NCBI RefSeq assembly: GCF_014898055.3
Contig: NW_023605194.1
Coordinates: 62,659,361 to 62,723,360 of the forward strand
Length of the DNA: 64,000 nucleotides
Reading direction: 5' to 3'
From: Talpa occidentalis
Taxonomy: Eukaryota; Chordata; Mammalia; Eulipotyphla; Talpidae
The notes beneath the pieces are model-generated. The model saw only the letters and a list, made by a program, of their open reading frames with translations. It made no database searches and was not told the origin of the DNA. The translations under genes and the position numbers were made by a program. Each line of letters opens with the position of its first letter. The stretch's first letter is position 1. Shown piece after piece: positions 31,593-42,884 of this stretch.

Positions 31593-33216
31593 TATTAGAA
31601 AATAAGAAATCTTATCGGGACTGTGATGTGTTCATTCCCAAAAATACATATTCCTTTCTTTCTTGGTTTGGTAAAAACTGGTGAAGTGCAGTAAATATTT
31701 TCTGCTTAAACGTATGTTGACCTATAAGAGTCCTCCTTTCAGATATTGCAGTCAGCAGGAGAGGAAGAGCTTACAATAAAAGGGGCTCATCCCTCAGCAC
31801 ACACGTATACCTTTCTCCAGAAGAGATCGCAAGCACAGGGTTTTTTCATATAATGGCTTCTGATCATAAAATGATGTTAATGATATCCACATCCGCACGG
31901 CTGATAGAAACTCTCCCTCTCCCCCAGCCCTAGCAGCAAGGTTGCCCAGGAGATTTTGCAGTGACCTCCTGACCTGAAGCAGTGTTGAGGGGGCTCTGGA
32001 CTATGTTAGACTGAATAAAACCCACATCAAAATACCCCTGATCCTAGTGGTACAGGGACAGGAAACAGGTTGAGCTCTTCCTTCCTCTTATACTCATGGA
32101 TTAAAACAGCTTAAGGGAAAAGGACTCAGGAAAATGCCTGACAGCTTAAGTGTATTTGCCACATCCATAGGTCACACACATGCACACACTTGGAATTTCA
32201 TAATAATACTTACACTACTAATAATTACACTGTGTGCTCACTATATGACAGGAGGACTTTAGGTATTTCCATTCCTTGTAGAGCGAGGATGCTTTATAAT
32301 AACTTTCTTTTCCAGAGTCTTCCCAAAGCACAAGCCAAGAAGGTAAAAGATGACACATATTGATGAATAACTACCTATTAGGAAGAGCAATAATTCTTTT
32401 CTGGCAAGTTGGCAGGGTAACCTTGTACGAATGGTTAAGTTGCACACTTGAAGTCTTGCAATCCCAATGCAGGCTAAAATCCAATGTACTTTCCACCCAC
32501 TAATTCCTGAAGCCTGGTCCTGATTAGATCACCCAGAAGCAGGAGGGCCTCCTTCTGCTTCTCACAAATGTCCTGCTGGACAGAGATGCCGAAATTGGGG
32601 CACTTGTTTAGAAAGCCTGCGTGGCTCATCCCTGAACAACCTAGCAGCTCCCTTATCTCACGTAGCAAAGAGTTCTGCATGGGTGATGTCCCTGGGCAGT
32701 GTCTGTCCCCATCCTGCCGCGGCTGCAGCGGAGAAGTGGAGCATTTATGTCCCAGGCTCTTCCTGATTCCATGTCCTTTAAAGCTGGCAACTCTTTACAG
32801 TGACCACTCTTAGGAACAATAGTGATTATTCATCTCATCCCCTCCCCCACAACATACATGCACAAGCAAGTTTCATGGAGTCATCTTTCTGGAGTTTCTC
32901 ACCTCAGTATTCTGCCACACAGTCATGCCTTGAAGCAAAAACAGACTCAGGTCAGGATGTCACCTCTAAGGATGGCGAGTGAAATGAGAGCATTATGTTG
33001 AGCTACAGCTGCAGGCAGTCGTATGCCTGAGAACCTTCTGCTCATTGAATGTTGGGAATTTTCTCCTCCCCTTTATTTTCAAATGGGAATGTTGCATAGG
33101 CTGGTTTTGTGCTTCTGATAGCATTACTGGTATAATGCAATGTTGTCACAGGGACACAGGGTAATATTTGACTATTTAAAGTGCTAGCTCCATTTCCATT
33201 AGACTAAATGTCCCTT
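31593..33216 (+). other. Probable IFIT1 intron, no feature recognised
   Basis: No gene. A CAATAAAAGGGG at about 31774 in a GAGGAAGAGC context is a weak TATA-like candidate, without a following ATGAG|GT. Confidence 0.3.
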
Positions 33217-33233
33217 AAAAATACAAATAATTG

Positions 33234-33495
33234 GGGCCTCCCAGGTGGCGCAGCGGTTGAGCCCTGGGTTGCAAGGCTGCCTGCAGCCTCTGCAGCTCGG
33301 GTTGGTTCCCCGGCCACGGGTGGGGGACCCACATGGCGCGCAGACCTCTCCTGCTGTGCCCGCTGCTCCCCTCAGCAGTGTATTTCGTCGTTCTACCTGT
33401 TCTGTTCCCCGCTCTGACTCTGTTGAATCCTCTCCCCCTCCCGCTCTTCTAACTGTACCCAGTGCTTGTATAAATAAATAAATAAAATCTTTTTT
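33234..33495 (+). mobile_element. tRNA-derived SINE abutting the IFIT1 splice acceptor
   Basis: Full length (head GGGCCTCCCAGGTGGCGCAGCGG), flanked by AAAAATACAAATAATTG at 33217-33233 and 33496-33512. The right duplication ends 22 bases before IFIT1 exon 2, leaving only the T-rich tract and ACAG between. Confidence 0.95.
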
Positions 33496-33534
33496 AAAAA
33501 TACAAATAATTGTTTTTTTTTTTTTTTTTTACAG

Positions 33535-34948
33535 TGACGAATCAAATGGAACTCTCATAAAAGAGAGTTTAGTTCAACTGAGATGCCACTTTACATGGGA
33601 GTTGCAAATTCAAGACACTGAAATGACTGACTTAGAAAACAGGGTCTTTGATCAGATGGACTATCTAGACGTCCAGTGCGATGTGGAAATGCACAACCTA
33701 CTGGCTTACATGAAACACCTCAAAGGCCAGCATGAGGAAGCCCTGACAAACTTGAAAGAAGCTGAAGACTTAATCCAGCAAGAATATGTCAATCATTCGT
33801 ATGTGAGAAGTCTGGTTACTTGGGGCAACTATGCCTGGCTCTACTACCACATGGGCAGACAGGCAGAAGCCCAGGCTTACCTGGACAAGGTAGAGAACAC
33901 TTGCAAGGAGCTTGCAAGTCCCTCCAGGTATACACTGGCGTGTCCTGAGATGTACTGTCAAGAAGGATGGGCTTTGCTAAAATGTGGAGGACTTCATTAT
34001 GAACGGGCCAAGGCCTGTTTTGAGCAGGCTCTGAAAGTGGACCATGCAAACTCTGAATCCAGCACTGGGTATGCAATCACCATGTATCGCCTGGATAACA
34101 TTAGAAAAACAGGACATACAAGTCTGCGCCACCTGAAACATGCCATCAGGCTAAACCCAGAAAATGTGTATCTTAAGGCTCTCCTTGCCCTGAAGCTTCA
34201 GGAGACAGGACAAGAAGCTGAAGGAGAAGTGTGCATTCAAGAAGCACTGACCAACATGTCCTCTCACGTCTACGTCCTTCGGTACGCAGCCAAGTTTTAC
34301 CGAAGAAAAGGTGATGTGAATAAAGCTATTCAGCTCCTAAAAGAAGCCTTGAAAACAACACCCGATTCTTCCTTCCTGCACCACCAGATAGGACTTTGCT
34401 ACAAGTCACAAATATTCCAAAACAACAACGCTACAACCTGGAGGCATAGAGGACAGCCTAGAGAAAATGTTGAAAAATTAACAAGATTAGTCATATATCA
34501 TTTGGAATATGCTGTGAAAATAAAGCCTACTTTTGTGCTTGCTTATGTACACCTGGCAAATATGTATGCAGAAGCAGGTAGCCACAGCAAAGCTGAAGAC
34601 ATCTATCAGAAACTGTTAGGCATAAACTCATGCACAGAAGAAGAACGGCTAACGATACATTTCAACTATGGCAGATTTCAAGAACATCACAAAAAATCAG
34701 AAGTCGACGCACTTGTCCATTATTTAAAAGCAATAAAAGTAGGAAAGATATCATATATTTGGGATAAAAGTATCAGTTCTTTAAATAAATTGGCTTTAAA
34801 GAAACTCAGAAATAACAAATTAGACCTGGAAAGCTTGAGCATCCTTGGGTACAGCTACAAATTGCAAGGAGACTTGGACAAGGCCTTACAGTATTATGAG
34901 CAAGCCCTGGGTCTGGCTGCTGGCCTTGAGAACTCTGAGGGATATTGA
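33535..34948 (+). CDS. IFIT1: IFIT1, main coding exon
   Basis: The acceptor is T20-ACAG (to 33534); the exon starts with the T that completes an exon-1 Ser codon. With Met-Ser it gives 472 residues (human 478). IFIT1 binds 5' ppp- or cap-0 RNA and blocks its translation by excluding eIF4F. Visible hallmarks are LRCHFTWEL (residue 17 on), NLLAYMKHLKGQ, SLVTWGNYAWLYYHMGR, GWALLKCGG, ERAKACFEQAL, SSTGYAITMYRLD, YAAKFYRRKGD and LHHQIGLCYK. Cap/RNA-pocket positions known from human IFIT1 are kept by alignment: R38, Q42, L46, W147, K151, Y157, I183, R187; T48 is V. The tail YEQAL keeps the YxxxL that binds IFIT3. The DLESLSILGYSYKLQG end resembles IFIT1 more than IFIT1B. Exon 1 is not identified. 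AATAAA lies at 35194-35199. Confidence 0.92.
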
Positions 34949-35220
34949 CCCCAGGCACTGAAATCTTAGGGACCACTTGCATACTTCACTTAATTTTAGG
35001 TTAACATGTACTAATCTTTTCTGCTCGTAGCTTTTAGAGATATGTTCCATGCACTGTAAAGTTGCAATATTTGAACAATTACTAAAACTTGATAAAATAT
35101 TAGTTGTATTCAGAAAAAAAGTGAAACAGAATGTCTTTATATCTGTTTGTGAGCTATTTAGTAAAAAACAGTCTGTTGATTATATTTGTAGCAAATAAAA
35201 CACTGGACTTACATAAAATA
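34949..35220 (+). other. IFIT1: IFIT1 3' UTR
   Basis: Short AT-rich UTR with AATAAA at 35194-35199 and cleavage expected near 35215. Two SINE copies lie directly downstream. Confidence 0.75.
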
Positions 35221-35276
35221 AAATGTATGATTCATTTATTTTATTGGCAAATGGTTTTCTTTCTTTTTTTTTTTTT

Positions 35277-35378
35277 TTTGAGGGACCCTCGCCGGTGGCC
35301 GGGGAACCGGCGCTGCAAAGGCTGCCGGCAGCCTCGCAGCCCAGCACTTAACCACTGGGCGGGCCACCAGGGGAGGCC
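35277..35378 (-). mobile_element. tRNA-derived SINE, head half only
   Basis: Antisense head of a young copy (GGGCCTCCCCTGGTGG to GGGTCCCTC), preceded by a T-tract, with its middle and tail missing. It resembles the half copy at 17851. Confidence 0.88.
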
Positions 35379-35389
35379 CTCTTTCTTTT

Positions 35390-35670
35390 TTTAAAATATT
35401 TATTTTATTTATTTATTTATTTATGCATACAAGAACTGGGGTACAGGCCAGAGTTGTGGGAGCACTGAGAGGATTCACCAGAGAAAGAGTGGGGAACAGA
35501 ACAGGCAGACTGACTGAAATACACTGCTGAGGGGAGCCACTGCCAAGACAGGAAAGGTCTGCTGCGCCGTGTGGATCAGTTTCCTGGCCAGGGAATGGAA
35601 CTCATTCTGCAGTGGCTGCGGATAGCTTCATAGTGCTGAGACTTCACCCCTTATGCCACCAGGGAGGCCC
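35390..35670 (-). mobile_element. tRNA-derived SINE (older subfamily)
   Basis: Full-length complement with tail CCTGTACCCCAGTTCTTGTATGCATAAATAAA. TTGGCAAATGGT occurs before the half copy (about 35245) and after this one (35671), so the pair share an outer duplication. Confidence 0.9.
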
Positions 35671-35679
35671 TTGGCAAAT

Positions 35680-37600
35680 GGTCTTCAGTGCTAGACACCC
35701 AAGGTACTATGGTAATGTAGGAAAGGAAAAAATAATTTACCCATTTTAGGTTTATTGGCTGGCATACCATAAATTAAAACTGAGAAAAAACATTAACAGA
35801 GAAAAACAAACAGTATATTAAGACTTGCTTCAAGCATACACTCATTACCCAGTAATGAGTAACTCAAAGGGAGGGTTAGAACATGGACTGATGTAGCATA
35901 TTAACAAATAAATTTTTAGAGAGTGATAAGACAAGGAAAAGAACTTTGAATTTCTAGGGTGCTAAATTGTGGGAAGGTGAAAATAGGGGGAAACTAATGA
36001 AAGCTACTTAGTAACATTTATCATATAGATTCCTTAGGTTTTGGCTCTGAACTAATATGGATTATATCAGGCAATTAATTATATTTATTGAAGTAACATT
36101 ATATGAGTTTCAGGTCTGCATCATTAATAATTAAGTGGTAACATTAATGTGATCTGTATTTAGGCAATTAACTTCTTTCCTTCCTGGTAGACAGGGGAGG
36201 GTAGACACCTGTTTGAATATCTGTCCTACTTGGAGACAGATAAGGAGAGGCCAGAGAGTTTTTCACAGATCTTTTTTTTCAATCGCCTTCAGCTCAAAAT
36301 AATCTTTATGCCAAGGTAGCATATTCTGCTACCGCAATAGCAGAATTTTCATCAAACTTCATGCACCTTGCAATCTATCAGAGAGACAGTAAAACAAGTC
36401 CACATTCAATGAAAGGTCAGTTTGAAGCTGAGGATGTTTGAAGGTTAATCCATTATCAAGTTGTTCCAAGCAGCTTCTCTTATTTTATGCCACTGTGTTT
36501 GAAGAATTATTTATTCATTCATTTGCTGGTATTGACCCAGTTAGATCAAGAAATATGAAACAGATGCTATATGATCTGAGAAAGCATCTTTGCTCACCTC
36601 TGATTATGACATTTTATTAAAAGGCAATGCAAAAAATAATATTTTTTAAATGAAAAAAGCAAACAATGCCATTGCTTTACATTTATGTTTGGGGGAGGGA
36701 TTTATAAATGTATTATTATGGTTGTAACAAATTTTCACAAACTTGGTGGCTTAAAATCACACAAATTCATTATCTTGCAGTTCTAGAGGTCTGCTATCTG
36801 AAATCAAGGTTGGGTATAGCTATACTCCCTCCATAGACTCTAGGGAATAATCCTCTTTTGTACATTTTCCTGCTTCTAGATGCTGACTGTATTTCTTGGT
36901 CAGGATCCTTAACCCATGACAGTACAAGTCCCCAAATGATTCATAGAACTATTGAACAGGACTTTTCATTTCTACTGAAATTCTATAGGAATCAAAGTGA
37001 ACAGAATTTATATCATGAAAGGGTAAGCATCAGGTTTACATAGAAGCAATCTTCCCAAATTCCTTACCACTAAAGCAGGAGAGTCATCAGATTTAGCAAA
37101 ACAATAGCTTCAAGTGCTTGTATTTGGAAAAGGAGGCTGTGTGTTGCTAAAATATGTCAAATCACTGCAAACTTTCCCAAAGTCAGAAACATTCAAAGTA
37201 AACCACTTTTGGATAGCTGATTGATTCTCTATTATGCAATTCTTCCCAACTATTGCTATTAATAATTTGTACCCAGAAAACAGAGCTGGTTAACGTATAA
37301 TAAATCACTGGTTATGTAATGCATTTGCGTGAGGTGTGATTGACAATCCACAGAGATCACGGTTACTTGGTGTGTCTTTTAACCCAGTACTGCCTCTCTG
37401 ACCAACCAACAGCTCCCACCACTAACTATGATAGTAGATGCTCCAGCCCAGGTCTTTGCTAGTTGTGGTATACACAATCTAGCTCCTTGCAGATCCCTGT
37501 GGCCACCTGTGTCTCCATTCTCATGGTCTGCTAAACCTGGAACTGCATTGGGACAAAGGGCTTCTACCTAGAGTCTGCCCCACCTTGGATTATCCACCCT
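35680..37600 (+). other. IFIT1 3' flank; one ancient repeat, no gene
   Basis: 36715-36900 (GTTGTAACAAATTTTCACAAACTTGGTGGCTTAAAAT followed by CAGTTCTAGAGGTCTG) is a widespread old mammalian repeat type that I cannot name with confidence. The rest shows no gene or repeat. Confidence 0.4.
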
Positions 37601-38239
37601 GAGCCTGTGTCCACAGAGCTGTGTCTTGTCCCCAGCCAGAACAAAAGCAATAAGCCACCTCCCCTTTGGATTCCATGCTACCTGGCTTGGCCAACATCAA
37701 TAAGTCCTCTGGACTCTGGACTCAACAACAAACTCTATGGACTCCATCTCTCCTCCAGTATGACACAGCACATTGGTGCTGCCTCTACATCCAAACACGT
37801 AGCTGCCAACAAGCCATGCTAATCTGCCAAACAACTCTTCATTTGCCCTTTCTTCCTCTCGCCTATACAATACAAAGGGGTGACATGTGGGTTTCTATGG
37901 ACTGGCTACTAGCTGGCCACTCATGGGCAACTGTGATGTATTTGCTTTCTGCAAATCACAGCGGAGCATTCCTTGACTACCTACGGAGTATAGCCTATAT
38001 TATGATGCAGGCCCGGGGACACCTAGGCCGCTGTTGTCCTAATTACATGACTATTTCCCTGGTGGTCTCGGATAACTCTGCCTGTGATAACATCATACCT
38101 TGCTGACACAAATGGCTCTTGACATATGGTCAAAATGTTCCCTTCCCTGTCCCTCGTAAAACGTTGTAACCCCCCCCCCCCCATTCCTATTCCACCCTCC
38201 GGACCTTATTCCTCATACCATTATCACATGATCAGCTTT

Positions 38240-38375
38240 TACTAGCCTGTGTGCTTTCAATCAATGGCACAAGAGCTTCTGTTCAAGTAGCAGAGTCTTG
38301 CCTTGCAAACCTGCTCCATGACTGTAGTGTCCCTCATCGTGTTCCTGTGACAACAAGGTTCCTGTCACAACAAAG
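38240..38375 (+). repeat. 5' LTR, 3' portion (R/U5)
   Basis: The TACTAGCC...CCTCATC block repeats at 49707-49801. A GTTCCTGTGACAACA / GTTCCTGTCACAACA tandem ends the LTR three bases before the primer-binding site. A poly-C run (about 38169-38182) lies upstream in the presumed U3. Confidence 0.75.
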
Positions 38376-38393
38376 TGGCGCCCAAACAGGGAC
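38376..38393 (+). promoter_or_regulatory. Retroviral primer-binding site (tRNA-Lys type)
   Basis: An 18-base site with one mismatch (A for G at base 9) to the complement of the tRNA-Lys3 3' end, placed directly after the LTR end. Strong evidence for a retroviral 5' end here. Confidence 0.9.
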
Positions 38394-38923
38394 TTCATCA
38401 GTGACCCACTGGCCCAAACTGACCAGGGATGGATTGACCAGGGATCTTGAGGGATTGACCATTTCTCAACCTAGTGAAGGGCAGGACGTCTGCTTCAGCT
38501 GCATTATAGCCCCATGGGCCTTTGAGTCTACAACAGAACAGCATTTATGACTTTCTTTCATTCTTTCACACAGCAGTTGTGCTATCTTTTCTTCCTTACT
38601 CTCCTATTTTCTTTACAAAAAGTAGGGTGGGAAGGCCAAATGCCGTTTGTTTTAAGTAGGCCAGAAAGGCTCACCTGGCAAATGTTTTTTTCTTTTGTTT
38701 AACATCACCTATATCTCAGAGCCAATTAAGAGGCCAATAAAAAAGGGCACCGGTCAGCCAATTAAACATTAGGTGGCTGCCATTAGACTTCCATGACAAG
38801 ATGCAAAGATCTGGCACCAAAAAAAAACCACCCCAGCTTCAGATCCCCTCTCAGATATCTAAGTGGCTCGTCTTGTCTCTTTTTTGTCTTTCCTTATCTT
38901 GGAGACAAGTTTAACTTTTGCAA

Positions 38924-39610
38924 AATGGGGAATACACCAATGTATGGGGAAAAACAACTTAAAAAACCATTGCAGCTCCCTATGTTTATAGCAGCACTAT
39001 TTACAATAGCTTAGCTATGGAAACAACCCAAATGCCCCAAAATAGATGACTGGATCAAGAAGATGTGGTACATATATACCATGGAATATTACTCAGCAAT
39101 CAAAAAAGATAAACACATGCAATTTGCAGCAACATGGATGGAGCTAGAAGGGATCATGCTCAGCGAAATAAGTCAGAAAGAAAAAGAAAAATACTGGATG
39201 GTCTCACTCATAGCAGGAATTTAGAAAACCTAAATAAGGGACCAGTAAAAATACTAATTAATACAAAGTAAAAGTCAAAATCAACAAGCAACTATAAACC
39301 AGAGACACACTACGGCGGGGGGGTCGGGGGGAAAAGAATGACTAGGGTCAAAATAAGGGGGGGGGGCAATTGTATGGGGAATAAAACCAAAATGAAAATG
39401 CATACATTGTGCAAAAATGAAAAATGATGTAAGAATTATATAAAATAAAATATTAAAAAAAAAACAATTGCAGGAACTCTTAAAAGTGGCCGGCTACACA
39501 GTAACAAGGCAACAGTTTAAAAATCTCTTGATAACCATCAGAAAGAGATGCCCCCAGTATTCTTATAAAGAAACCTTAAATTTAAATAATTGGGGAAAAG
39601 TAGGGCAATG
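38924..39610 (+). pseudogene. ERV gag start, split by an L1
   Basis: An ATG in a GGGAA context about 530 bases past the primer-binding site opens a short frame resembling the myristoylated N-terminus (Met-Gly-Asn) of betaretroviral Gag. It is interrupted at 38976 by an L1 3' fragment and resumes at about 39460-39608, ending in a stop (TGA). It is non-functional: split, and without downstream Gag, protease or polymerase frames. Confidence 0.6.
38976..39460 (+). mobile_element. LINE-1 3' end inserted in the ERV gag region
   Basis: Same text as 6390-6827 of the first L1: ORF2 C-terminus, G-rich 3' UTR (39312-39366) and A-tail. Near-identical duplications AAAAAACCATTGCAG (38961-38975) and AAAAAACAATTGCAG (39459-39473). 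Confidence 0.93.
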
Positions 39611-40313
39611 AGTAAGGCCATCAGCTAGCAGGTAAAAACACCTCACCTTTCCATATGGAATCTCTGTGGATTAGCACTAAGACCCATTCAAGGGGATAAA
39701 AAGATATTACATCCAAGTGGCCCAGGGGCTCCTGCCCTAACTTGCCCCCCCCCCCCCACCCCGCCCCACTGCACTGCCACCATAGTTTGGGTACAGTTGA
39801 GATCCAAAAGGACTACTGCCTGCAACAGATTTTGAGCCACTCATAAAAAAATGTTTTCATAAAATACTAATGGAGGGAAAAATGCACCAACCTTTTCCAG
39901 TTATTTGAGGAGGAGTCCAGGGACCCTGACACAAGAGTTTGCCATTTGTTGTTTCTTAGTAATTAAAAAAAAAAAAAAACCCGTATTTCTAAAAATGGTA
40001 TTCAAAGTTCATTTACCAAAAAAATTGTTAAAGTTATTTTAAAAATAGGTAAAAAATAACTGCATGGGGCTGGAAGGTTCTCATCAAAACAGTACCAACT
40101 TACTGTAGCTGGCAGTGGAGGGCTAACTGGCCTCAGCAAGCAGCTGTCTGAAACTTTGCTCCAGTGTTAAGATCATTGGCATGTCTCTACTTCCAGCTGT
40201 GGGAAAACTGGGCTCTCCTTTTGTCTACCTTAACACACTGGTCTGTTATGTTTTGTGGGTAAAAAATTCTATTTCCCTTTGTTTTCCTACAGAATGCTTA
40301 TTGGTTGAGTAAA
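39611..40313 (+). other. ERV-internal DNA, no frame recognised
   Basis: AT-rich with a poly-C tract at about 39746-39760. Assigned to the ERV only because it lies between the two LTR ends. Confidence 0.35.
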
Positions 40314-40330
40314 AACTTTTAAACTTCTTT

Positions 40331-40741
40331 TTCTTTCTGGTTTATTTCACTGAGTATGATCCCTTCTAGCTCCATCCACGTTGCTGCAAATTGCATGAGT
40401 TTATCTTTTTTGATTGCTGAGTAATATTCCACTGTGTATATGTACCACATCTTCTTGATCCAGTCATCTATTTTGGGGCATTTGGGTTGTCACTCATAGC
40501 AGGAATTTAGAAAACCTAAATAAGGGACCAGGAAAAATACTAATTATAATAAAGTAAAAATCCAAATCAACAAGCAACTATAAACCAGAGACACACTACG
40601 AGGGTGGGGGGGAAAGGAGGATCAAAACAATGGGGGATGGAAATTGTACGGGGAATATAACCAAGATGACAATGCATACATTGTGCAAAAATGAAAAATG
40701 ATGTAAAAAATATATAAAGTTAAAATAATAATAATAACAAT
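40331..40741 (+). mobile_element. LINE-1 3' end with 5' inversion (twin priming)
   Basis: 40331-40490 is the complement of an L1 segment ending at ATGCCCCAAAATAGATGAC. At 40491 the text switches to + strand L1 3' end (CACTCATAGCAGGAATTTAG onward) through the G-rich 3' UTR. Flanks AAACTTTTAAACTTCTT (40314-40330) and AAACTTTTAAATTTCTT (40742-40758) form one duplication around both halves. Confidence 0.92.
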
Positions 40742-40758
40742 AAACTTTTAAATTTCTT

Positions 40759-41543
40759 ATTGGGCCTATAAAAAGTTAAGTTTCTTATTAAAATTAATTA
40801 ACCTGGTAAAAACCATAAAGTGAAAAAACAACTTTCTTTGAGCTAAATTTCAAACTTGTGATTTCTGATAAGAGTCTAGGAACAGACAACCATAAAAGAA
40901 AAAGAAAAAAAAAAAGATGTTAATCTCTGTCTTCTCCTGTCCTCAAGGAAAAGTATCTTTTGTCTTAAAAATACAAACTCAAAAATGTTTTCCTGTCTAA
41001 AAAGGTTTATAAAAACTACTGGTCTTTATAATTATTATGGTCTTGAGCCCTAGGTCTTTAGTAATGGTTAAAATTGGACATTTATTCTATATAAGGATTT
41101 TAGCTTCCATTTCATTAGAAATCTCCTTAATATAAAAAAGGACATTACACTGTTGGTTAAATGGATGTGTCAAACAAATTAAAAGCTAAGTTCAAGCCAA
41201 AGAGTCACTCTTAAAAATTTAAGACATATTACTCAACAACAAAAATTTAATCAATTAAAGTTTCTCAGTATCTTCACAAATATTGATAAAATAACTAATT
41301 CTTAAAATTAGTACAAATGGTCAAAATTTTAAAATTAAAATCAAAATCTCTGTGTTTGTCATTGTCTTTTGCCTCCAGAGGATTAACTATAAATGGGCCT
41401 ATATAAATTCTAACAAAATCCCAAATTTTGAGATCATGATCTAAAATATTGCTACAAAAAAACTAGTTCAAAATTTAATGGTTTAATTTAAAGCATGCAT
41501 GCCTTAAGGTTATAATGTTGGGGGGAAACTCATGGTATTCAAC
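40759..41543 (+). other. ERV-internal DNA, no frame recognised
   Basis: Very AT-rich. Its continuation is interrupted by the full-length L1 and resumes at 48056. Confidence 0.35.
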
Positions 41544-41564
41544 AAAAAAGAGTAATTAACCTGG

Positions 41565-42884
41565 GGGACGGAGCAACATGGCGGCAAGGAGACGCTGCGA
41601 GTAAGATCTCCGAAAAGCGGCAGGTCCCAGTGAGAACCGGGACACGGAAGATAAACGGGTGACTCCAGCAAACTGCCCGAAGAAGAAAGTGGCCATAAAA
41701 GAGGACCAGAAGGGAGGGAAGCGCAGAACCCTGCTCCCCTCCCCCGCCCACAGAGGCGGCACTCTCCGACCCGCAGAGAGGAGGGAAACAACAAACTAAA
41801 ACTGCCAACAAGAACAAACGACGCAGCAAGCGGGACTGTGAGTGGAAAGGAACTATTGCAGCCACCACACCCCGTGAACGGGAGCTGTGGAGAACCCCCG
41901 CAGGATCCGCGGCGGAGGTGAGCTCCGGGCGCCATTGAAGAGAGACCCCGCCCAGGAGGAGACCAGGACCAGCACACAGCCCCGGCCGCCCAGTAAGCCT
42001 GCGCGGAAAGCAGCGCGCTGGAAAAACAGATGCGATTGGGATTGCGCGGGGAAAGCGGCGCGGATCGCGCTGAAAAGCAGTGCGGTTGAAAAGCAAACGC
42101 GGGTCCGGATCGGATCGCAGCTGCCCAGGTCCCCGCGCCTGCGACCTAGGCTTGCGGGGAGACGCGCGGAGGCCCTCCCGGAGTGAGCAGGAACCAGGCG
42201 CCCAGGCAGGGGAGCGGGATTCAAAAGGCGCCATTCCCGCGCCACTGATCTGGGCTACAGCCCGCATCCTGGAACTGAGGGCTTTGGAACTGAGACCTGG
42301 GGCATGAAATTAGGGGCGTGGGTTCCCCACGACGGTGGGGCACAAGGCAGACACAGCACCCCAAAGCCGTTGAGGTGTACCCTACCACCCCTGCTCTGCT
42401 CCCTGTCCCACGGGGTGGAAAATCAGCTCCCCAAGGGCTCCAGGAGAGATCTCTGGCGCCACCTAGCGACTTGAAGCCAGCACAGGCTCCTGAAGGAGCT
42501 AGTGGCCAGCTGGGGAGTTAGCCCACGCCGGGCCCCTTCCGAACAAGTAGTCTGAGCCCACAGGGAGAGCGAGCACCCACAGCCGGGGCAGACCAGGCGC
42601 GCAGAAGAGTGTGCCTGAGACCGGACGCGCAGGGAGTGTGTCCCACATCACCAGTATAGAATAGGGACATTTCTTCAGTAAAGACTACCTGCAGAAGGCT
42701 TCCTCAGGAGCCAGAGGTGAGCGGGGGAAGTTCGCCCACGCCAGACCCCCTCTGGCCTGCAGTCCAAGCCCAGAGGGGAGCAGGAACCCACCCGGGGCAG
42801 ACCAGGCGCACAGGGGAGTGTGTCCCCACATCGGCATTTTAGAACAGGGACCTTTCTCCAGTAAAGACTGCTTGAAACTGACAG
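41565..42884 (+). promoter_or_regulatory. L1 5' UTR with tandem ~200-base units
   Basis: The CpG-rich promoter begins with the CAACATGGCGG motif. From about 42486 a unit (CTCCTG-GAGC, CCCACGCC, CTGAGCCCAC, CGGGGCAGACC, GCGCA, AGTGTG, GGGACATTTCTTCAGTAAAGACT) is followed by a second copy from about 42699. The ORF1 start at 42885 opens like a third copy. Confidence 0.8.
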
